From Sediminibacterium sp. (GTDB lineage Bacteria; Bacteroidota; Bacteroidia; Chitinophagales; Chitinophagaceae), in NCBI GenBank assembly GCA_023263235.1, contig JALQXE010000110.1:1-20104 (forward strand): a stretch of DNA of 20,104 nt, written 5' to 3'. Below the pieces are notes generated by a model. It did not search any database, was not told where the DNA came from, and saw nothing but the letters and a program-made list of their open reading frames with translations. The position numbers and the translations under genes are program-made. This document shows, one piece after another, positions 6,682 to 16,887 of the stretch; position 1 is the first letter of the stretch; the number at the start of each line of letters is the position of its first letter.

Positions 6682-9600
6682 CATTTACCCCTGCTCTTGT
6701 ATTAACAATGGGTGGCGATGAAGATATATAGGGTGTAGCTTTTCTTTGATCGAAGAAGAACCTTAAATTAATTTTACTATTTAATACATAATCAATAGAA
6801 GGTTGTAGGGTAATTTCTTTTTGACCACCTGTACCATATGCATTGGTTTGATCCAATCTACTGTTGCTATTATAAACATCACGCATAGACATATCAAAAC
6901 GGAATGTCAAATCATTGCTTAGCTTACTATTACTCAAACCTGGGATTTTGAAAGGTAACTTTAAACCCTTTTTTCTCCAGCTTGCCCCTACCACCCACTC
7001 TTTACTATTGTTTTCACTCAATTGGTAATCCACTAAACTCAAAGACAACATTCTACTTTTCTTATATTCAAAGCGCATTGACCATTGATTCACAGTGGTA
7101 ATATTCACACCAATCAATGGTTCCATTCTCTCACTAATTGTCACATTAGGAATTAAAAAATAGGGAATATAATTTTTACTAATCGGATCTAAGAAAGTTG
7201 GCGTACCTCTTCTCATTGGATCGTCAGCAAAATTAAGTGAACTTGTAAAGCTGTTCATGGCCAAACTACCATTATATCCATTGGTCAAAGTAATATTGGT
7301 AAAATATTCCGATAAGCCAGGTAATTTTGAAAGGCCGGTATACATAATACTCCAATTTGGCATAGGCAACATGCCCCCAAATGGATTAGACCTAATATTA
7401 CCATTGCTTTGATTTACTAAAGAAACTTTTTTCGGATCCTGACCAGTATAGGCAGCAATGAAAGATGGAATTAATACATCCTGCGCATATCTACCATACC
7501 CTTTTGAATAACCGGCAGCATCCACATTTCCTTCTCCTAATCTTTGCGAAATAATCGTTCTGTAATTTTGGAAAGCCTTAAACTGTAAAGAAATAACATT
7601 AGGGTCATGCGATTCAAAAAACGTATTTAACGCCATATAACTAATATTAAAACCTCCAGCCGCTAAAGGATTTGCATGCGTTCTTATACCATTGAAATTA
7701 GAACTCGTATCCTTGTATAATTCCGAATACTCTTTAGAAAAAGTCTTATTAAAATTAACATCAATAATTAAGGAAGGAAGCGGCTCAATCATAACTCTTG
7801 CTGCAAATTTTTGATCAAAAGTTTGCCTAAACATCATATTGAATGCAGGATCTCTGGTTAGATTTCCTCTTTTTTCTTGCAAATTTAACCAGGCCGTATC
7901 AGGTTGTCGTCCAAACATATAATCTATATTAGGCGATAGTCCAGTAAATGTTTTATCTACAAACTGAACACCCGACATATAACCCGGTAATCTACTATTA
8001 AAATTTTCCGCATAATCCACATTGGCAGTTTGTACCATGGTTAAAAAGCGGGCTAGTGATTTAATTGGACTAGGTACATTGATAGGTTCATTTTCCTTAA
8101 TAATTCTTTTGGCGATTCTTTCTTGTCTTTTGTCCTCCTTCCATTTTTTATATGCTGAATCTTTCGCTTTACCCGTTAAACCAGCTAAAGCTTCGGCCTT
8201 TGTTAATATAAGTTTAGTAGCCAATGGATTATTCATGGTTTGTCTTCCAGTATTAAATTCATTGCTAAGCGCTGCATTTAAATATTTAGATTTTTTATAA
8301 AAATTCAAGAAATTAAATTGAGCAGTTACCTGTTGTGACATGGTATTTTCAATAGTATTGCCTAAGGTTTGCGCAAGTCTACTCGCACCAATCCAGTTAT
8401 AGTTGGTGGCAAAATTATAACTGGAATTAATCCAGTTGGTGAGTGGGAATTTATTTGTAGGCAAATCATAGCGCATACTAAATCTTTGATTGTATAAAGT
8501 ATTACGTCCTGCACCTAATAACATTCTATTTATAGAATCTCGCTTTGCCTGCGTATTTATTGGCCCGTCTGGCTCATCAATTCTTGAATTCATAGTTGCA
8601 TTCAAGTCCATATTCAAGGATCTTGTTAATGGCCAACGCAAATTAAATAACCGTACCATTGTAAAATACTTGTTATATGTAGTTTCTACTTTTTCGGTTG
8701 TGCCATCATAAGAACTAACAACTCTAGGTGTAAATTCACCATATTGCCTATCTAAAACCGTTCTAAAACTAATTAAGCTAGGCGAAGGATTCACATTTAT
8801 ATCCCTTGCCCATGCAAACCAAGGGGAAGCATTTTTTAAAGCTTTTTTAAAGGGTTCTAAAGACTTACCATTATGATTATAGGTGTAACCAATTGCACCA
8901 CGTTGTTTTGTTAATTTATTTTCTTCGATTAATGGACTGGTTTGCACCAACTGCGAATAAGAATAACTAAAATCTAAATTACTAATACTAATGAATGAAG
9001 TTTTCTTGCCAGGCATAAACCTAACATTGGTAAAATTTAATGTTTTTATAGTAGTCTGATCTGCAGAAGCATTGCGCACTGAATCTTTTTTAGTACCTGA
9101 CAAGGTGTTTAATTTGTCTTGATACAAAACATCCTTATCAAATGGATCAAACATGGGCGTTTCGGTTGACTTATTAATACTCGCGAACACAGGCAATGAT
9201 AAACGGGTTTCTTTGGGTAGTAATTTACCAGCGTCAATATTGGTAGCTACGTCTAATTGTGTTAATCCTGTTTTTGCTCTTTGATTCATGCTTTGTTCAA
9301 TGGTACCAAACCCTGCCGTTCTATTATTAACAGATACAGCAATAGTTCCTAAATCTGCCATCACCAAATCCATTCTTCCCAAAGCAGCCCAAGCACCTCT
9401 TTCGTCTAAATCGGATAAACGCATTTCATTAATCCACATTTCAGCATCTATTTGCTGTTGTGAACTCGTATTTTCAAAGGCAATTAATACCCCACGAACT
9501 TCTCCTAAATTTGGGTTTCCCATTACCGAATAGGTTTGTATGTTATTGGGGAAAGCACCTATTTGTTGTTTGGAAAATTTAGCAGTATAGGAATAGTTTT

Positions 9601-12600
9601 GCTTATCTCTTTCTAATTTCAAATTCACCAAATCATTTAAACTTAGGTTTAATTCATTCTCTAATGGCCAAACTAAATTAGACTCAGCATTGGCATACAC
9701 TTTTTGCTTGGTTGTTGTTAAAGGAATTCTAATTTCATAGTAGTTGTTTTGAAAATCTTGTCCTATTCTAATCACAGCTGTGATTGCCCCTTTTTCAACC
9801 TGTGTGATATTTGATTTATTTTCAGCATGTAAGAACATAGATAACTTGCCGTATCTTCTAATGTCTACGTTCATTGTTTTAAATACACCTCTTGGTGTTT
9901 TTCCTTTTTCAAAGTTGCGAATTTGAACACTTAAAGACTGTTCATTTTGCAATAAATTCACTCCATTATTACTTAGTAATTGAACACGCTCAATTCCTGG
10001 AGGAATTATATAATTAACGGGTGTTCTACTTCCATTTTCCTCAATGCTCACCGCCATGGTGTTTACCAATGTATTACTAGCGGAAAGTGGTGTATAATTT
10101 CCCGTACTATCAACATCATACATGTATTGTCTCCACTGATTGCGCACCAAACTTAACTTAGCAAAACGTAGTGTGATGGAATCTTCAAATCCTGTCATAT
10201 ACATTCTTACAAAACGAATGGATTTAAAATCTTTAATGCCACCAACCACATCGGAATAAGATTTAATAGGCACTCTAAATAAATACCAGTTTTCAATACT
10301 CTTTGATCCATCTGCCAATGTCACATTTACTGTTTTACTATCTGTTACATATTTAGTAACGCCAACACCCATGCTATTTTTTTGCAGTGGAATTTCGTAT
10401 TCAAAATAGGCCTCTGATTCATTTAATGTATTATCTCTATTTAAGTCCTCATTATCAGGTAACAAAGTAGCCGCACTACTAAATTGACTTGTTCCTGCAA
10501 TGGCAGAGTTGCCTTGTGGATTGTTAAAATATTTATACCTACTTAAAATACCAGCATTGGCTACATCATATTGAGCATCTCGGTACCAAATATAGTTATC
10601 GGCAGAAGGATCTTTTGTGAATTGTTGGGCAACTACCGAATTTGTGATTTGACTTATCACATTGGAACGCTTTATTTTTTCTTCTTCGTCATTCATTCCA
10701 TCAATACCTAAATCCTGAAATTTTCTATCTTCTGCATTATTACTAAATGCGTTGGTGACCTGAATAGGATTAATGGGAACCTTTCCCCAAATAGAACTGT
10801 CAATTTGTGCAGGTATGGTAGGTGTTGGCATTCCGTTTTCATAAAAACGTCGGCCATCTCTTAAAATATCTTCACTCACATTACCAAGGTTTAACACCAA
10901 CTTACCTTTACTTGCAGGTGATTTTATAAACGGATCCTGTACCCAAAACTCAACATACTCAATGATGCTTGTTTCAAAATCGGTTTGATCCAAAGCACGC
11001 ATAATACCACCCCACTTATCTGCTGGATTTGTAAATTTTCCGTTATTGTCTAAATCTTTGTAATTATAATTATACGGGCCTCGATCCTTTGGATAATAGG
11101 TTAAATCAAATGTAGGTAACTGCACATCGGTTAAATTGGTTGTTTTATTAGGAAACAACTCATTTGTAAAAACTTGTCTAACCCTAGGATCACTAATCAA
11201 TGCCTTATTATTATTCATCGGATTATTGGGACTATTAGGATCCTGTAAAGTAGGTTCAATCGTATACCAAGCTAGCCTTGCTCTATTTTTATTGTAATCT
11301 ATATTATTGGACAAATTACCTTCCGTAAATCGATCCATGGGAGTAGACGCCAAGGCCCATGAAGTAAAAGGGAATCTTAAATCAATGTCGGTTCGGGTTG
11401 CTTCAAAGTCGTCTAAATATACAACCCCACTTCCTCCTCTACCTATTTGTTGCGCATGTCCAGGTTGTATATAGGCTGCTTCACCGTTTGCTGTGATATA
11501 CGATTTTGCTTTTGTTTCATAAAAAGGCAACTTATTTAACAACCTAGTAATTGCTGGCAATTCTGACCTATAATTAAAATCAAAACCATACATGGAGTTT
11601 TTAATAGGATCTGAACCAAAATTAGTTTTAGTAAAAAATGGACGTTCGGTTAATCGTTGCGTTGAAAATCCAAAATTAAAATCCTTACTTGCTACATAAT
11701 CTAATCGCAAAGCCCTGAATCCTCTTTCTTGAAAACCAAATCCAATATTATTTTCAAAAGAAACATTAACTGGAATATTGGAACTTAAAATACCTGGATT
11801 GATAATGCGCACGGTACCTGATCCATAATCAACAATATAATCGGTGCCTTCTTTCAATATTTGTCCTCCAGCCCTTACCGTAACCGAACCAGGTGGCACA
11901 TTAAATGCATTTAAACTAATTTCAGCACCTCCACTACTACCTTTTACCTGACCCTCCATCACAAACCTATCTAAATTATTATAGGTTTGCGCCTCTGCTT
12001 TAATCTTACGATACAACTGAGGAAAAATGTATTTATTAACGGTTGCACTATCTATATCCTTGAATGCAATATTTTTTAAATCTTCTCCAAAGGGCTCAAG
12101 CAAAGGAAACACAATGCGCCCCATACTTGATAAAACGGTATATCCTTCAACATAATCAAATAAACCATCTGGTTGTGGATCATTTTGATTGTTTAATCTA
12201 TCTAATTGTAAAATTCTTAACAATGACTGTCCCTCTACCAACTTACTCGTAACAGGCATGTATCTTTTTAATCCTGCACTAGGTGCATCATACAAAACAT
12301 TTAATTGGAAGTCCTGTTGTTGAATCGCTCCAAACAAATCCAATGAATAAACGTTCTTCATCATTAAGTCCCAAATAGGCAAATCGGTTCTTTGTGTAGT
12401 TGCTTTTAATAATTTTAAAAACATGATTTGCTGCACTCCATTGTCCGGATTTAAAGCAACATTGTCCGAGAATTCACCCACTTGATATAGTTTACCGTTA
12501 TAAGTGTACTGATAGGCCACGCCCAATACCTCGTCTGGTTGTAAAGGAATGTTTAAGGATAAGAATCCAATTTGTGGGTTAAAAAAATACTCATTCTGTG

Positions 12601-13918
12601 TTAATTTTCTGGCAAAAGTTCTTTCGTAATCTTCAGCTGATCGCATTCCCTCCGAAGTTAAAATAGATGCAATACCTGCAGCATTTCGTGCATTGGGATT
12701 GTTAGCAAGGGTTGCATATAAATTATTCGCACCGTTATCTGCATAAGGACTTGCGCTACCCTGCCATTTTGTAGCATGCGGTTTTGGCTCTCCCAAATCG
12801 GCTAAACCTACAACATCTCTTGAGTTGGTGGTTTGACCATTTCTATTTGTGACCCAAACCTCAATTCTTTTAATTTGAACCTGAGAATTAATTAATGGCA
12901 AAGACGACATTGCCTTATTGTAATTATTTCTAAAAAATTGTGCTAATAAAAAGTGTCTATTCTCCTCGTAGTCATTTAATCGTTTTTGAAATTTTTGCGT
13001 AGCGGCACCTCCCTGCAAATTCATTGACTGTCGTTGTGACTTTTGATTTGCAATGGCAGCGGTAATAAATAATCTACCAAATTGCATTTGCGTTTTAACA
13101 CCAAATAAGTTTTGAGTGCTTGGCACTAATGCACTTCTCGATATATAATTAATATTTCCAGCTTCAATACTTTTAATAATCTCATCCTTTTTACCTTTAT
13201 AATTTAATTTTATTTGATTGTCAAATCCTAAATTAGAAAGTGTATTAAAATTTACAGGAAACTTTAATTTGTCGCCAATACTTGCATTCATACTAAAATT
13301 AGTGCTGGCATCAAAATCAAAACCTCCGTTGGATCTAGCACGTTCGGGTAAGGTTGGATTGCTAACTGTTTGACCCTGGTAACCTGCTTTAATATTTATT
13401 TCACCTACAGGTTTAAAATCCAACTTTAAATCAGACCCAGTTTTTCCAAATAAGCGATCAAAATAACTATCAAAGACTTTAACCTTGGGACGAGTAACTT
13501 TTCTATTTAATACTCCCAATGAATTAGCACGATAAGAGAAATAAGCTTTTTCATCTTTATCCGCTTTCAATTTCCAGAAATCATTAAAGCTTAAACTAGC
13601 TGGCACTTTAGTTAAACGACCGTTAACAAATTCTCTTATAAAATACTGCTTAGTGGCAGCATCATATTCAACATTCCTTTTTATTAAGCTTGTATCCCTT
13701 AAATCAAATGGATTATTACTAGGTTGTGAAAGAAAATCTCCTCTTCTATCTTTGATGGCATAACGTAAAGAATCTTTTAAAGTGTTTTTACCCGCAGTAT
13801 CTATGACCTTTCCAGCTCCAGTTACCTGCGCGCTTAAACACTCATTTAGCAAAAGAGCCAGCGCAATACAAATAAATTTCTGAAAAGGTTTCAATGAAAT
13901 AACATTACTAATTAACAA
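6665..13918 (-). CDS. sprA: SprA, outer-membrane translocon of the type IX secretion system
   Basis: SprA (Sov in Porphyromonas) is the giant beta-barrel through which T9SS substrates cross the outer membrane; it is needed for gliding and for surface adhesin export. The 2417-codon frame fits the family size (about 2300-2500). A signal peptide (LKPFQKFICIALALLLNE then CLSAQ) is followed by long beta-rich sequence full of aromatic and Asn/Thr-rich strands. These include VKAGYQ-like and VSFENNIGFGFQERGFRALR segments, the QIDAEMWINEMRLSDLDERG block, and a barrel-like terminal strand ending VNVRIAL. No ATG or GTG is available at the start: the frame opens just after an upstream stop. TTG at 13918 (overlapping the ruvA stop) or TTG at 13894 (17 nt after ruvA, giving a more usual signal peptide) must be used. 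It probably shares a transcript with ruvA. The ruvA-sprA order is, from memory, common in Bacteroidota. Confidence 0.96.
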   Translation of the reverse strand: MLISNVISLKPFQKFICIALALLLNECLSAQVTGAGKVIDTAGKNTLKDSLRYAIKDRRGDFLSQPSNNPFDLRDTSLIKRNVEYDAATKQYFIREFVNGRLTKVPASLSFNDFWKLKADKDEKAYFSYRANSLGVLNRKVTRPKVKVFDSYFDRLFGKTGSDLKLDFKPVGEINIKAGYQGQTVSNPTLPERARSNGGFDFDASTNFSMNASIGDKLKFPVNFNTLSNLGFDNQIKLNYKGKKDEIIKSIEAGNINYISRSALVPSTQNLFGVKTQMQFGRLFITAAIANQKSQRQSMNLQGGAATQKFQKRLNDYEENRHFLLAQFFRNNYNKAMSSLPLINSQVQIKRIEVWVTNRNGQTTNSRDVVGLADLGEPKPHATKWQGSASPYADNGANNLYATLANNPNARNAAGIASILTSEGMRSAEDYERTFARKLTQNEYFFNPQIGFLSLNIPLQPDEVLGVAYQYTYNGKLYQVGEFSDNVALNPDNGVQQIMFLKLLKATTQRTDLPIWDLMMKNVYSLDLFGAIQQQDFQLNVLYDAPSAGLKRYMPVTSKLVEGQSLLRILQLDRLNNQNDPQPDGLFDYVEGYTVLSSMGRIVFPLLEPFGEDLKNIAFKDIDSATVNKYIFPQLYRKIKAEAQTYNNLDRFVMEGQVKGSSGGAEISLNAFNVPPGSVTVRAGGQILKEGTDYIVDYGSGTVRIINPGILSSNIPVNVSFENNIGFGFQERGFRALRLDYVASKDFNFGFSTQRLTERPFFTKTNFGSDPIKNSMYGFDFNYRSELPAITRLLNKLPFYETKAKSYITANGEAAYIQPGHAQQIGRGGSGVVYLDDFEATRTDIDLRFPFTSWALASTPMDRFTEGNLSNNIDYNKNRARLAWYTIEPTLQDPNSPNNPMNNNKALISDPRVRQVFTNELFPNKTTNLTDVQLPTFDLTYYPKDRGPYNYNYKDLDNNGKFTNPADKWGGIMRALDQTDFETSIIEYVEFWVQDPFIKSPASKGKLVLNLGNVSEDILRDGRRFYENGMPTPTIPAQIDSSIWGKVPINPIQVTNAFSNNAEDRKFQDLGIDGMNDEEEKIKRSNVISQITNSVVAQQFTKDPSADNYIWYRDAQYDVANAGILSRYKYFNNPQGNSAIAGTSQFSSAATLLPDNEDLNRDNTLNESEAYFEYEIPLQKNSMGVGVTKYVTDSKTVNVTLADGSKSIENWYLFRVPIKSYSDVVGGIKDFKSIRFVRMYMTGFEDSITLRFAKLSLVRNQWRQYMYDVDSTGNYTPLSASNTLVNTMAVSIEENGSRTPVNYIIPPGIERVQLLSNNGVNLLQNEQSLSVQIRNFEKGKTPRGVFKTMNVDIRRYGKLSMFLHAENKSNITQVEKGAITAVIRIGQDFQNNYYEIRIPLTTTKQKVYANAESNLVWPLENELNLSLNDLVNLKLERDKQNYSYTAKFSKQQIGAFPNNIQTYSVMGNPNLGEVRGVLIAFENTSSQQQIDAEMWINEMRLSDLDERGAWAALGRMDLVMADLGTIAVSVNNRTAGFGTIEQSMNQRAKTGLTQLDVATNIDAGKLLPKETRLSLPVFASINKSTETPMFDPFDKDVLYQDKLNTLSGTKKDSVRNASADQTTIKTLNFTNVRFMPGKKTSFISISNLDFSYSYSQLVQTSPLIEENKLTKQRGAIGYTYNHNGKSLEPFKKALKNASPWFAWARDINVNPSPSLISFRTVLDRQYGEFTPRVVSSYDGTTEKVETTYNKYFTMVRLFNLRWPLTRSLNMDLNATMNSRIDEPDGPINTQAKRDSINRMLLGAGRNTLYNQRFSMRYDLPTNKFPLTNWINSSYNFATNYNWIGASRLAQTLGNTIENTMSQQVTAQFNFLNFYKKSKYLNAALSNEFNTGRQTMNNPLATKLILTKAEALAGLTGKAKDSAYKKWKEDKRQERIAKRIIKENEPINVPSPIKSLARFLTMVQTANVDYAENFNSRLPGYMSGVQFVDKTFTGLSPNIDYMFGRQPDTAWLNLQEKRGNLTRDPAFNMMFRQTFDQKFAARVMIEPLPSLIIDVNFNKTFSKEYSELYKDTSSNFNGIRTHANPLAAGGFNISYMALNTFFESHDPNVISLQFKAFQNYRTIISQRLGEGNVDAAGYSKGYGRYAQDVLIPSFIAAYTGQDPKKVSLVNQSNGNIRSNPFGGMLPMPNWSIMYTGLSKLPGLSEYFTNITLTNGYNGSLAMNSFTSSLNFADDPMRRGTPTFLDPISKNYIPYFLIPNVTISERMEPLIGVNITTVNQWSMRFEYKKSRMLSLSLVDYQLSENNSKEWVVGASWRKKGLKLPFKIPGLSNSKLSNDLTFRFDMSMRDVYNSNSRLDQTNAYGTGGQKEITLQPSIDYVLNSKINLRFFFDQRKATPYISSSPPIVNTRAGVNVRIAL

Positions 13919-14505
13919 TTCTTAAGCGCCGCTTTAATGAGCGTCTCTAAGCTTAACTGATCGCCTTCGGCTTTAATGGTTTTATCAACCGCTTTTTCAG
14001 CAATTGCTTTTTGTATCCCTAAAGCAATCAATGCCTGAACTGCATCCTGATGTGGATTTGCCTGTGCAACACTAAATCCGCCAAGCGGATTATTATTCAT
14101 GCTAATTTTTGAAAGTTTATCTTTTAATTCTAAAACCAATCTTTCGGCAGATTTTTTTCCAATCCCTTTTATCGCTTCTAATTGTCTTGCGTCACCTTGC
14201 ACAATAGCTCTAATAATTTCATCTGGCTGCATGCCGGATAACATCATTCTAGCTGTACTTGCACCTACTCCCGAAACACTAATTAAATGAAGAAATAATT
14301 CTTTTTCCTGAAGTTCGTGAAACCCAAAAAGTACCTGGGAATTTTCAGTAATATGCAAATAAGTATGAAGCTGCCCACTCTCCTTTTTGGAAATAGCTTC
14401 ATAGGTGTGTAAACTTATATTTACTTCATACCCAATACCTCCAACATCCACTAAAAGTTTGGCTGGGGTAACTTGAACAAATTGGCCTCTTAAAAATGCG
14501 ATCAT
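13912..14505 (-). CDS. ruvA: Holliday junction branch migration protein RuvA
   Basis: RuvA binds four-way Holliday junctions as a tetramer and loads the RuvB motor for branch migration during recombinational repair. The 197-residue protein has the full architecture: an OB-fold domain I (1-64, starting [20 protein letters not shown] and including GGIGYEV), domain II with two helix-hairpin-helix motifs ([10 protein letters not shown] at 76-85 and [10 protein letters not shown] at 111-120), a short linker, and a C-terminal RuvB-contacting domain III (~150-197, [10 protein letters not shown]). The start is ATG at 14505. Its stop overlaps the first possible sprA codon, so translation of sprA may be coupled to ruvA. 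It is divergent from fabH. Confidence 0.97.
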   Translation of the reverse strand: MIAFLRGQFVQVTPAKLLVDVGGIGYEVNISLHTYEAISKKESGQLHTYLHITENSQVLFGFHELQEKELFLHLISVSGVGASTARMMLSGMQPDEIIRAIVQGDARQLEAIKGIGKKSAERLVLELKDKLSKISMNNNPLGGFSVAQANPHQDAVQALIALGIQKAIAEKAVDKTIKAEGDQLSLETLIKAALKNC

Positions 14506-14513
14506 AATAGCTT

Positions 14514-14521
14514 CAAAATTA
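14514..14521 (-). promoter_or_regulatory. Candidate -7 promoter box for ruvA-sprA (TAATTTTG)
   Basis: On the minus strand TAATTTTG is an exact match to the Bacteroidota -7 consensus TAnnTTTG, 8 nt before the ruvA ATG. No TTG -33 element is seen at the usual distance. If used, the ruvA-sprA transcript would be leaderless or almost so. Confidence 0.35.
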
Positions 14522-14574
14522 ACGTTTAAGATACTAAAAATGAGCTTTTACGCCTATTCTTGGCCAAAATTTAA

Positions 14575-14582
14575 GATATTTG
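14575..14582 (+). promoter_or_regulatory. Weak candidate -7 box for the fabH operon (GATATTTG)
   Basis: GATATTTG matches TAnnTTTG except at the first base and lies 23 nt before the preferred fabH start at 14606. No -33 element is evident. It is mainly useful as mild support for a start at 14591 or 14606 over the far-upstream ATG at 14540. Confidence 0.2.
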
Positions 14583-14605
14583 TAAGCCAAATGAATAAAG
14601 AACCT

Positions 14606-15598
14606 ATGTCACAAACACTTAAAGCAGCCATTACCTCGGTTGGAGGATACGTTCCAGAGACCAAATTGACCAATTTTGACCTTGAAAAAATGGTAGATAC
14701 CAATGATGAGTGGATCCGAACAAGAACAGGTATATCGGAGCGAAGAATATTAAGAGAACCTGGAAAGGCTAGTTCAGATATGGCCGTGAAAGCTGTAGAG
14801 GAAATTCTACGCAAAAAGAACCTTGACCCAATGGAAATTGATTGCATCATATGTGCAACCGTTACCCCAGATATGGTATTCCCTGCAACGGCAAATATTA
14901 TTGGCGATAAAATTGGTGCAAAAAATGCTTTCGGTTTTGACCTTGGCGCTGCTTGTAGCGGATTTTTATTTGCATTAAATACAGGAGCTAGTTTTATTGA
15001 GAGTGGACGATACAAAAAAGTAATAGTAATTGGAGTTGACAAAATGAGTTCCATCATTGATTACACCGATCGTGCTACTTGTATCATATTTGGAGACGGT
15101 GCAGGTGCAGTTTTATTAGAACCTTGCACCGATGGAAATGGATTTCAAGATGCCATTTTAAAAAGCGATGGAAGTGGTAGAGAGTATTTACACATCAAAG
15201 CAGGCGGTAGTTTAAAACCTGCAAGTGTGGAAACTGTAATGGCAAAAGAACATTATGCTTTTCAGGATGGACAACCCGTATTTAAGTTCGCTGTAAAAGG
15301 AATGGCCGATGTAACTGCCGACCTTTTAGAAAAACATAAATTAACAGGCGATGATATTACTTGGCTGGTACCACATCAAGCAAATTTGAGAATCATAGAC
15401 GCAACTGCAAACCGCGCTGGCATTCCAACTGAAAAAGTAATGATTAATATTCAAAAATACGGAAACACAACCGCAGCAACTATTCCACTGTGTTTATGGG
15501 AATGGGAATCTCAATTAAAAAAAGGAGACAATTTAATACTAGCTGCATTTGGCGGAGGATTCACTTGGGGTGCTGCTTGGGTTAAGTGGGCATACTAA
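14606..15598 (+). CDS. fabH: 3-oxoacyl-ACP synthase III (beta-ketoacyl-ACP synthase III)
   Basis: FabH condenses an acyl-CoA primer, usually acetyl- or branched acyl-CoA, with malonyl-ACP to begin fatty-acid synthesis in the cytoplasm. From the start at 14606 the protein has 330 residues, the normal length for FabH. The catalytic triad is complete: C117 in [10 protein letters not shown]257 in VPHQAN and N287 in YGNTTAAT, with the 30-residue His-Asn spacing of E. coli FabH. Other family blocks are [15 protein letters not shown] (35-49) and [12 protein letters not shown] (162-173), plus the C-terminal [14 protein letters not shown]. In-frame ATGs at 14540 and 14591 would add 22 or 5 residues; the first is unlikely because it lies close to the divergent ruvA start. 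It leads a tight plus-strand cluster, with the PLP enzyme 37 nt downstream. Confidence 0.95.
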   Translation: MSQTLKAAITSVGGYVPETKLTNFDLEKMVDTNDEWIRTRTGISERRILREPGKASSDMAVKAVEEILRKKNLDPMEIDCIICATVTPDMVFPATANIIGDKIGAKNAFGFDLGAACSGFLFALNTGASFIESGRYKKVIVIGVDKMSSIIDYTDRATCIIFGDGAGAVLLEPCTDGNGFQDAILKSDGSGREYLHIKAGGSLKPASVETVMAKEHYAFQDGQPVFKFAVKGMADVTADLLEKHKLTGDDITWLVPHQANLRIIDATANRAGIPTEKVMINIQKYGNTTAATIPLCLWEWESQLKKGDNLILAAFGGGFTWGAAWVKWAY

Positions 15599-15635
15599 TA
15601 AATTATCTTATATTCAATAAAAATAAATAAGGAAA

Positions 15636-16868
15636 ATGGAAAAGAAAAATATCAAAGGCATTAGCACTATTACCTTGCACACGGCAAGCCATGAGAATGA
15701 TAATTTTTCTCACACCACTCCTATTTATGCAACTTCTACTTTCACATTTGGTTCGGCCGAAGAGGGCATGGAGCGATTTAAAGGGGAGGACAAGACAAGA
15801 TTATATTCACGTTGGGGTAATCCAACATTCACGGCAGCAGAAAAAACAATTGAAGCACTTGAAGCCCGTGGATTAACAAATGATGATGGCACTCCATTAG
15901 AAGTGAAAGCTTTTTTACATTCCAGTGGTCAGGCTGCAATGAGCACTTTATTCTTTAGTAATTTAAGCGCAGGTGATGTATTGATTTCACATTACTCTTT
16001 ATATGGTGGCTCACAGGAATTAATGCAGAAAGTATTAAACGAAGCAGGTGTAAAAATAATATTGATAGATATTCATGATGAACATTTACTGTTAGACACA
16101 ATTAAAGCAAACCCCAATACTAAACTCATACATTTAGAAACGCCAGCCAACCCCACATTACAATGCGTAGATATTGAAGCAGTTTGTAAAATTGCACATG
16201 CGCATGGAATAAAGGTTTCTGTTGATAATACAGTAGCAACACCCTATTTGCAACAACCCTTTGCACTAGGTGCCGATTACGTTTTTCATTCCGCTACTAA
16301 ATTTTTAAATGGGCATGGCAGTGCATTACATGGTGTATTGTTAGGAAAGGATTTAGAGTACATGCGTACAAAAGTTTGGAAATGGCATGTTTTATTAGGA
16401 GGCAATAGCAATGCTTTTGATGCCTACTTATTAATACAGGGAATGAAAACTTTAGAATTAAGAATGGAGAAGCATTGTAGCAATGCAGCCAAAGTAGCTC
16501 ATTTTTTACAACAGCACCCTGCCATTGCACATGTAAATTATACTGGTTTTGAAAATCACCCACATCATGTCATTGCAAAAAAGCAAATGAAACAACATGC
16601 TCCATTAATTAGTTTTGAACTCAAAGGCGGCATTGAGTCAGGCAAAAAATTTATTAACGCAGTTGAAATTTGCACACGTGCTGTTTCATTAGGTACCGTA
16701 GATACCTTGGTTTCGCATCCAGCAAGTATGACGCATATGTCTATTCCAAAAGCAGAAAGAGAGAAATATGGCATCACCGATGGGTTAATTAGAATGAGTG
16801 TGGGCATTGAAAATATCGAAGATTTAGAATCAGATTTAGCTCAAGCTTTGGCTAAAGCAAATAAATAA
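15636..16868 (+). CDS. Cys/Met-metabolism PLP-dependent enzyme (cystathionine gamma-synthase / gamma-lyase family)
   Basis: A 410-residue fold-type I PLP enzyme of the trans-sulfuration family, which makes or breaks C-S bonds in cystathionine, homocysteine or methionine metabolism. The PLP-binding lysine is K222 in HSATKFLNGHG. Also present are the tetramer-contact motif YSRWGNPT (57-64), the SSGQAAMS phosphate-binding turn (96-103), Y123 in the SLYGGSQEL motif, D197 of VDNTVATP, and the C-terminal LIRMSVGIENIEDL. The position that is cysteine in classic methionine gamma-lyase (Tyr-Gly-Cys) is glycine here, so a lyase of that exact type is not favoured. Cystathionine synthase, cystathionine lyase and O-acylhomoserine sulfhydrylase all remain possible. 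About ten residues (~79-89, LTNDDGTPLEV) look inserted before the phosphate-binding turn. The upstream TAAGGAAA is a mild ribosome-binding candidate. Probably co-transcribed with fabH and the acetyltransferase. Confidence 0.9.
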   Translation: MEKKNIKGISTITLHTASHENDNFSHTTPIYATSTFTFGSAEEGMERFKGEDKTRLYSRWGNPTFTAAEKTIEALEARGLTNDDGTPLEVKAFLHSSGQAAMSTLFFSNLSAGDVLISHYSLYGGSQELMQKVLNEAGVKIILIDIHDEHLLLDTIKANPNTKLIHLETPANPTLQCVDIEAVCKIAHAHGIKVSVDNTVATPYLQQPFALGADYVFHSATKFLNGHGSALHGVLLGKDLEYMRTKVWKWHVLLGGNSNAFDAYLLIQGMKTLELRMEKHCSNAAKVAHFLQQHPAIAHVNYTGFENHPHHVIAKKQMKQHAPLISFELKGGIESGKKFINAVEICTRAVSLGTVDTLVSHPASMTHMSIPKAEREKYGITDGLIRMSVGIENIEDLESDLAQALAKANK

Positions 16869-16887
16869 ATTTCACTTAGGAATATAC

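Noticed and set aside
8022..8300. Several plus-strand open frames of 60-90 codons inside sprA
   Set aside because: They are shadows in the reverse frames of a very long, clearly real gene and have no recognisable domains.
13801..13900. Possible lipoprotein signal in SprA because a cysteine lies near the cleavage site
   Set aside because: The residues before the cysteine (LNEC) do not match a lipobox; an ordinary signal peptide cut near CLSA-Q fits better.
14554..15057. 167-codon open frame antisense to fabH
   Set aside because: It is a shadow of fabH with no recognisable domain; fabH has a complete catalytic triad.
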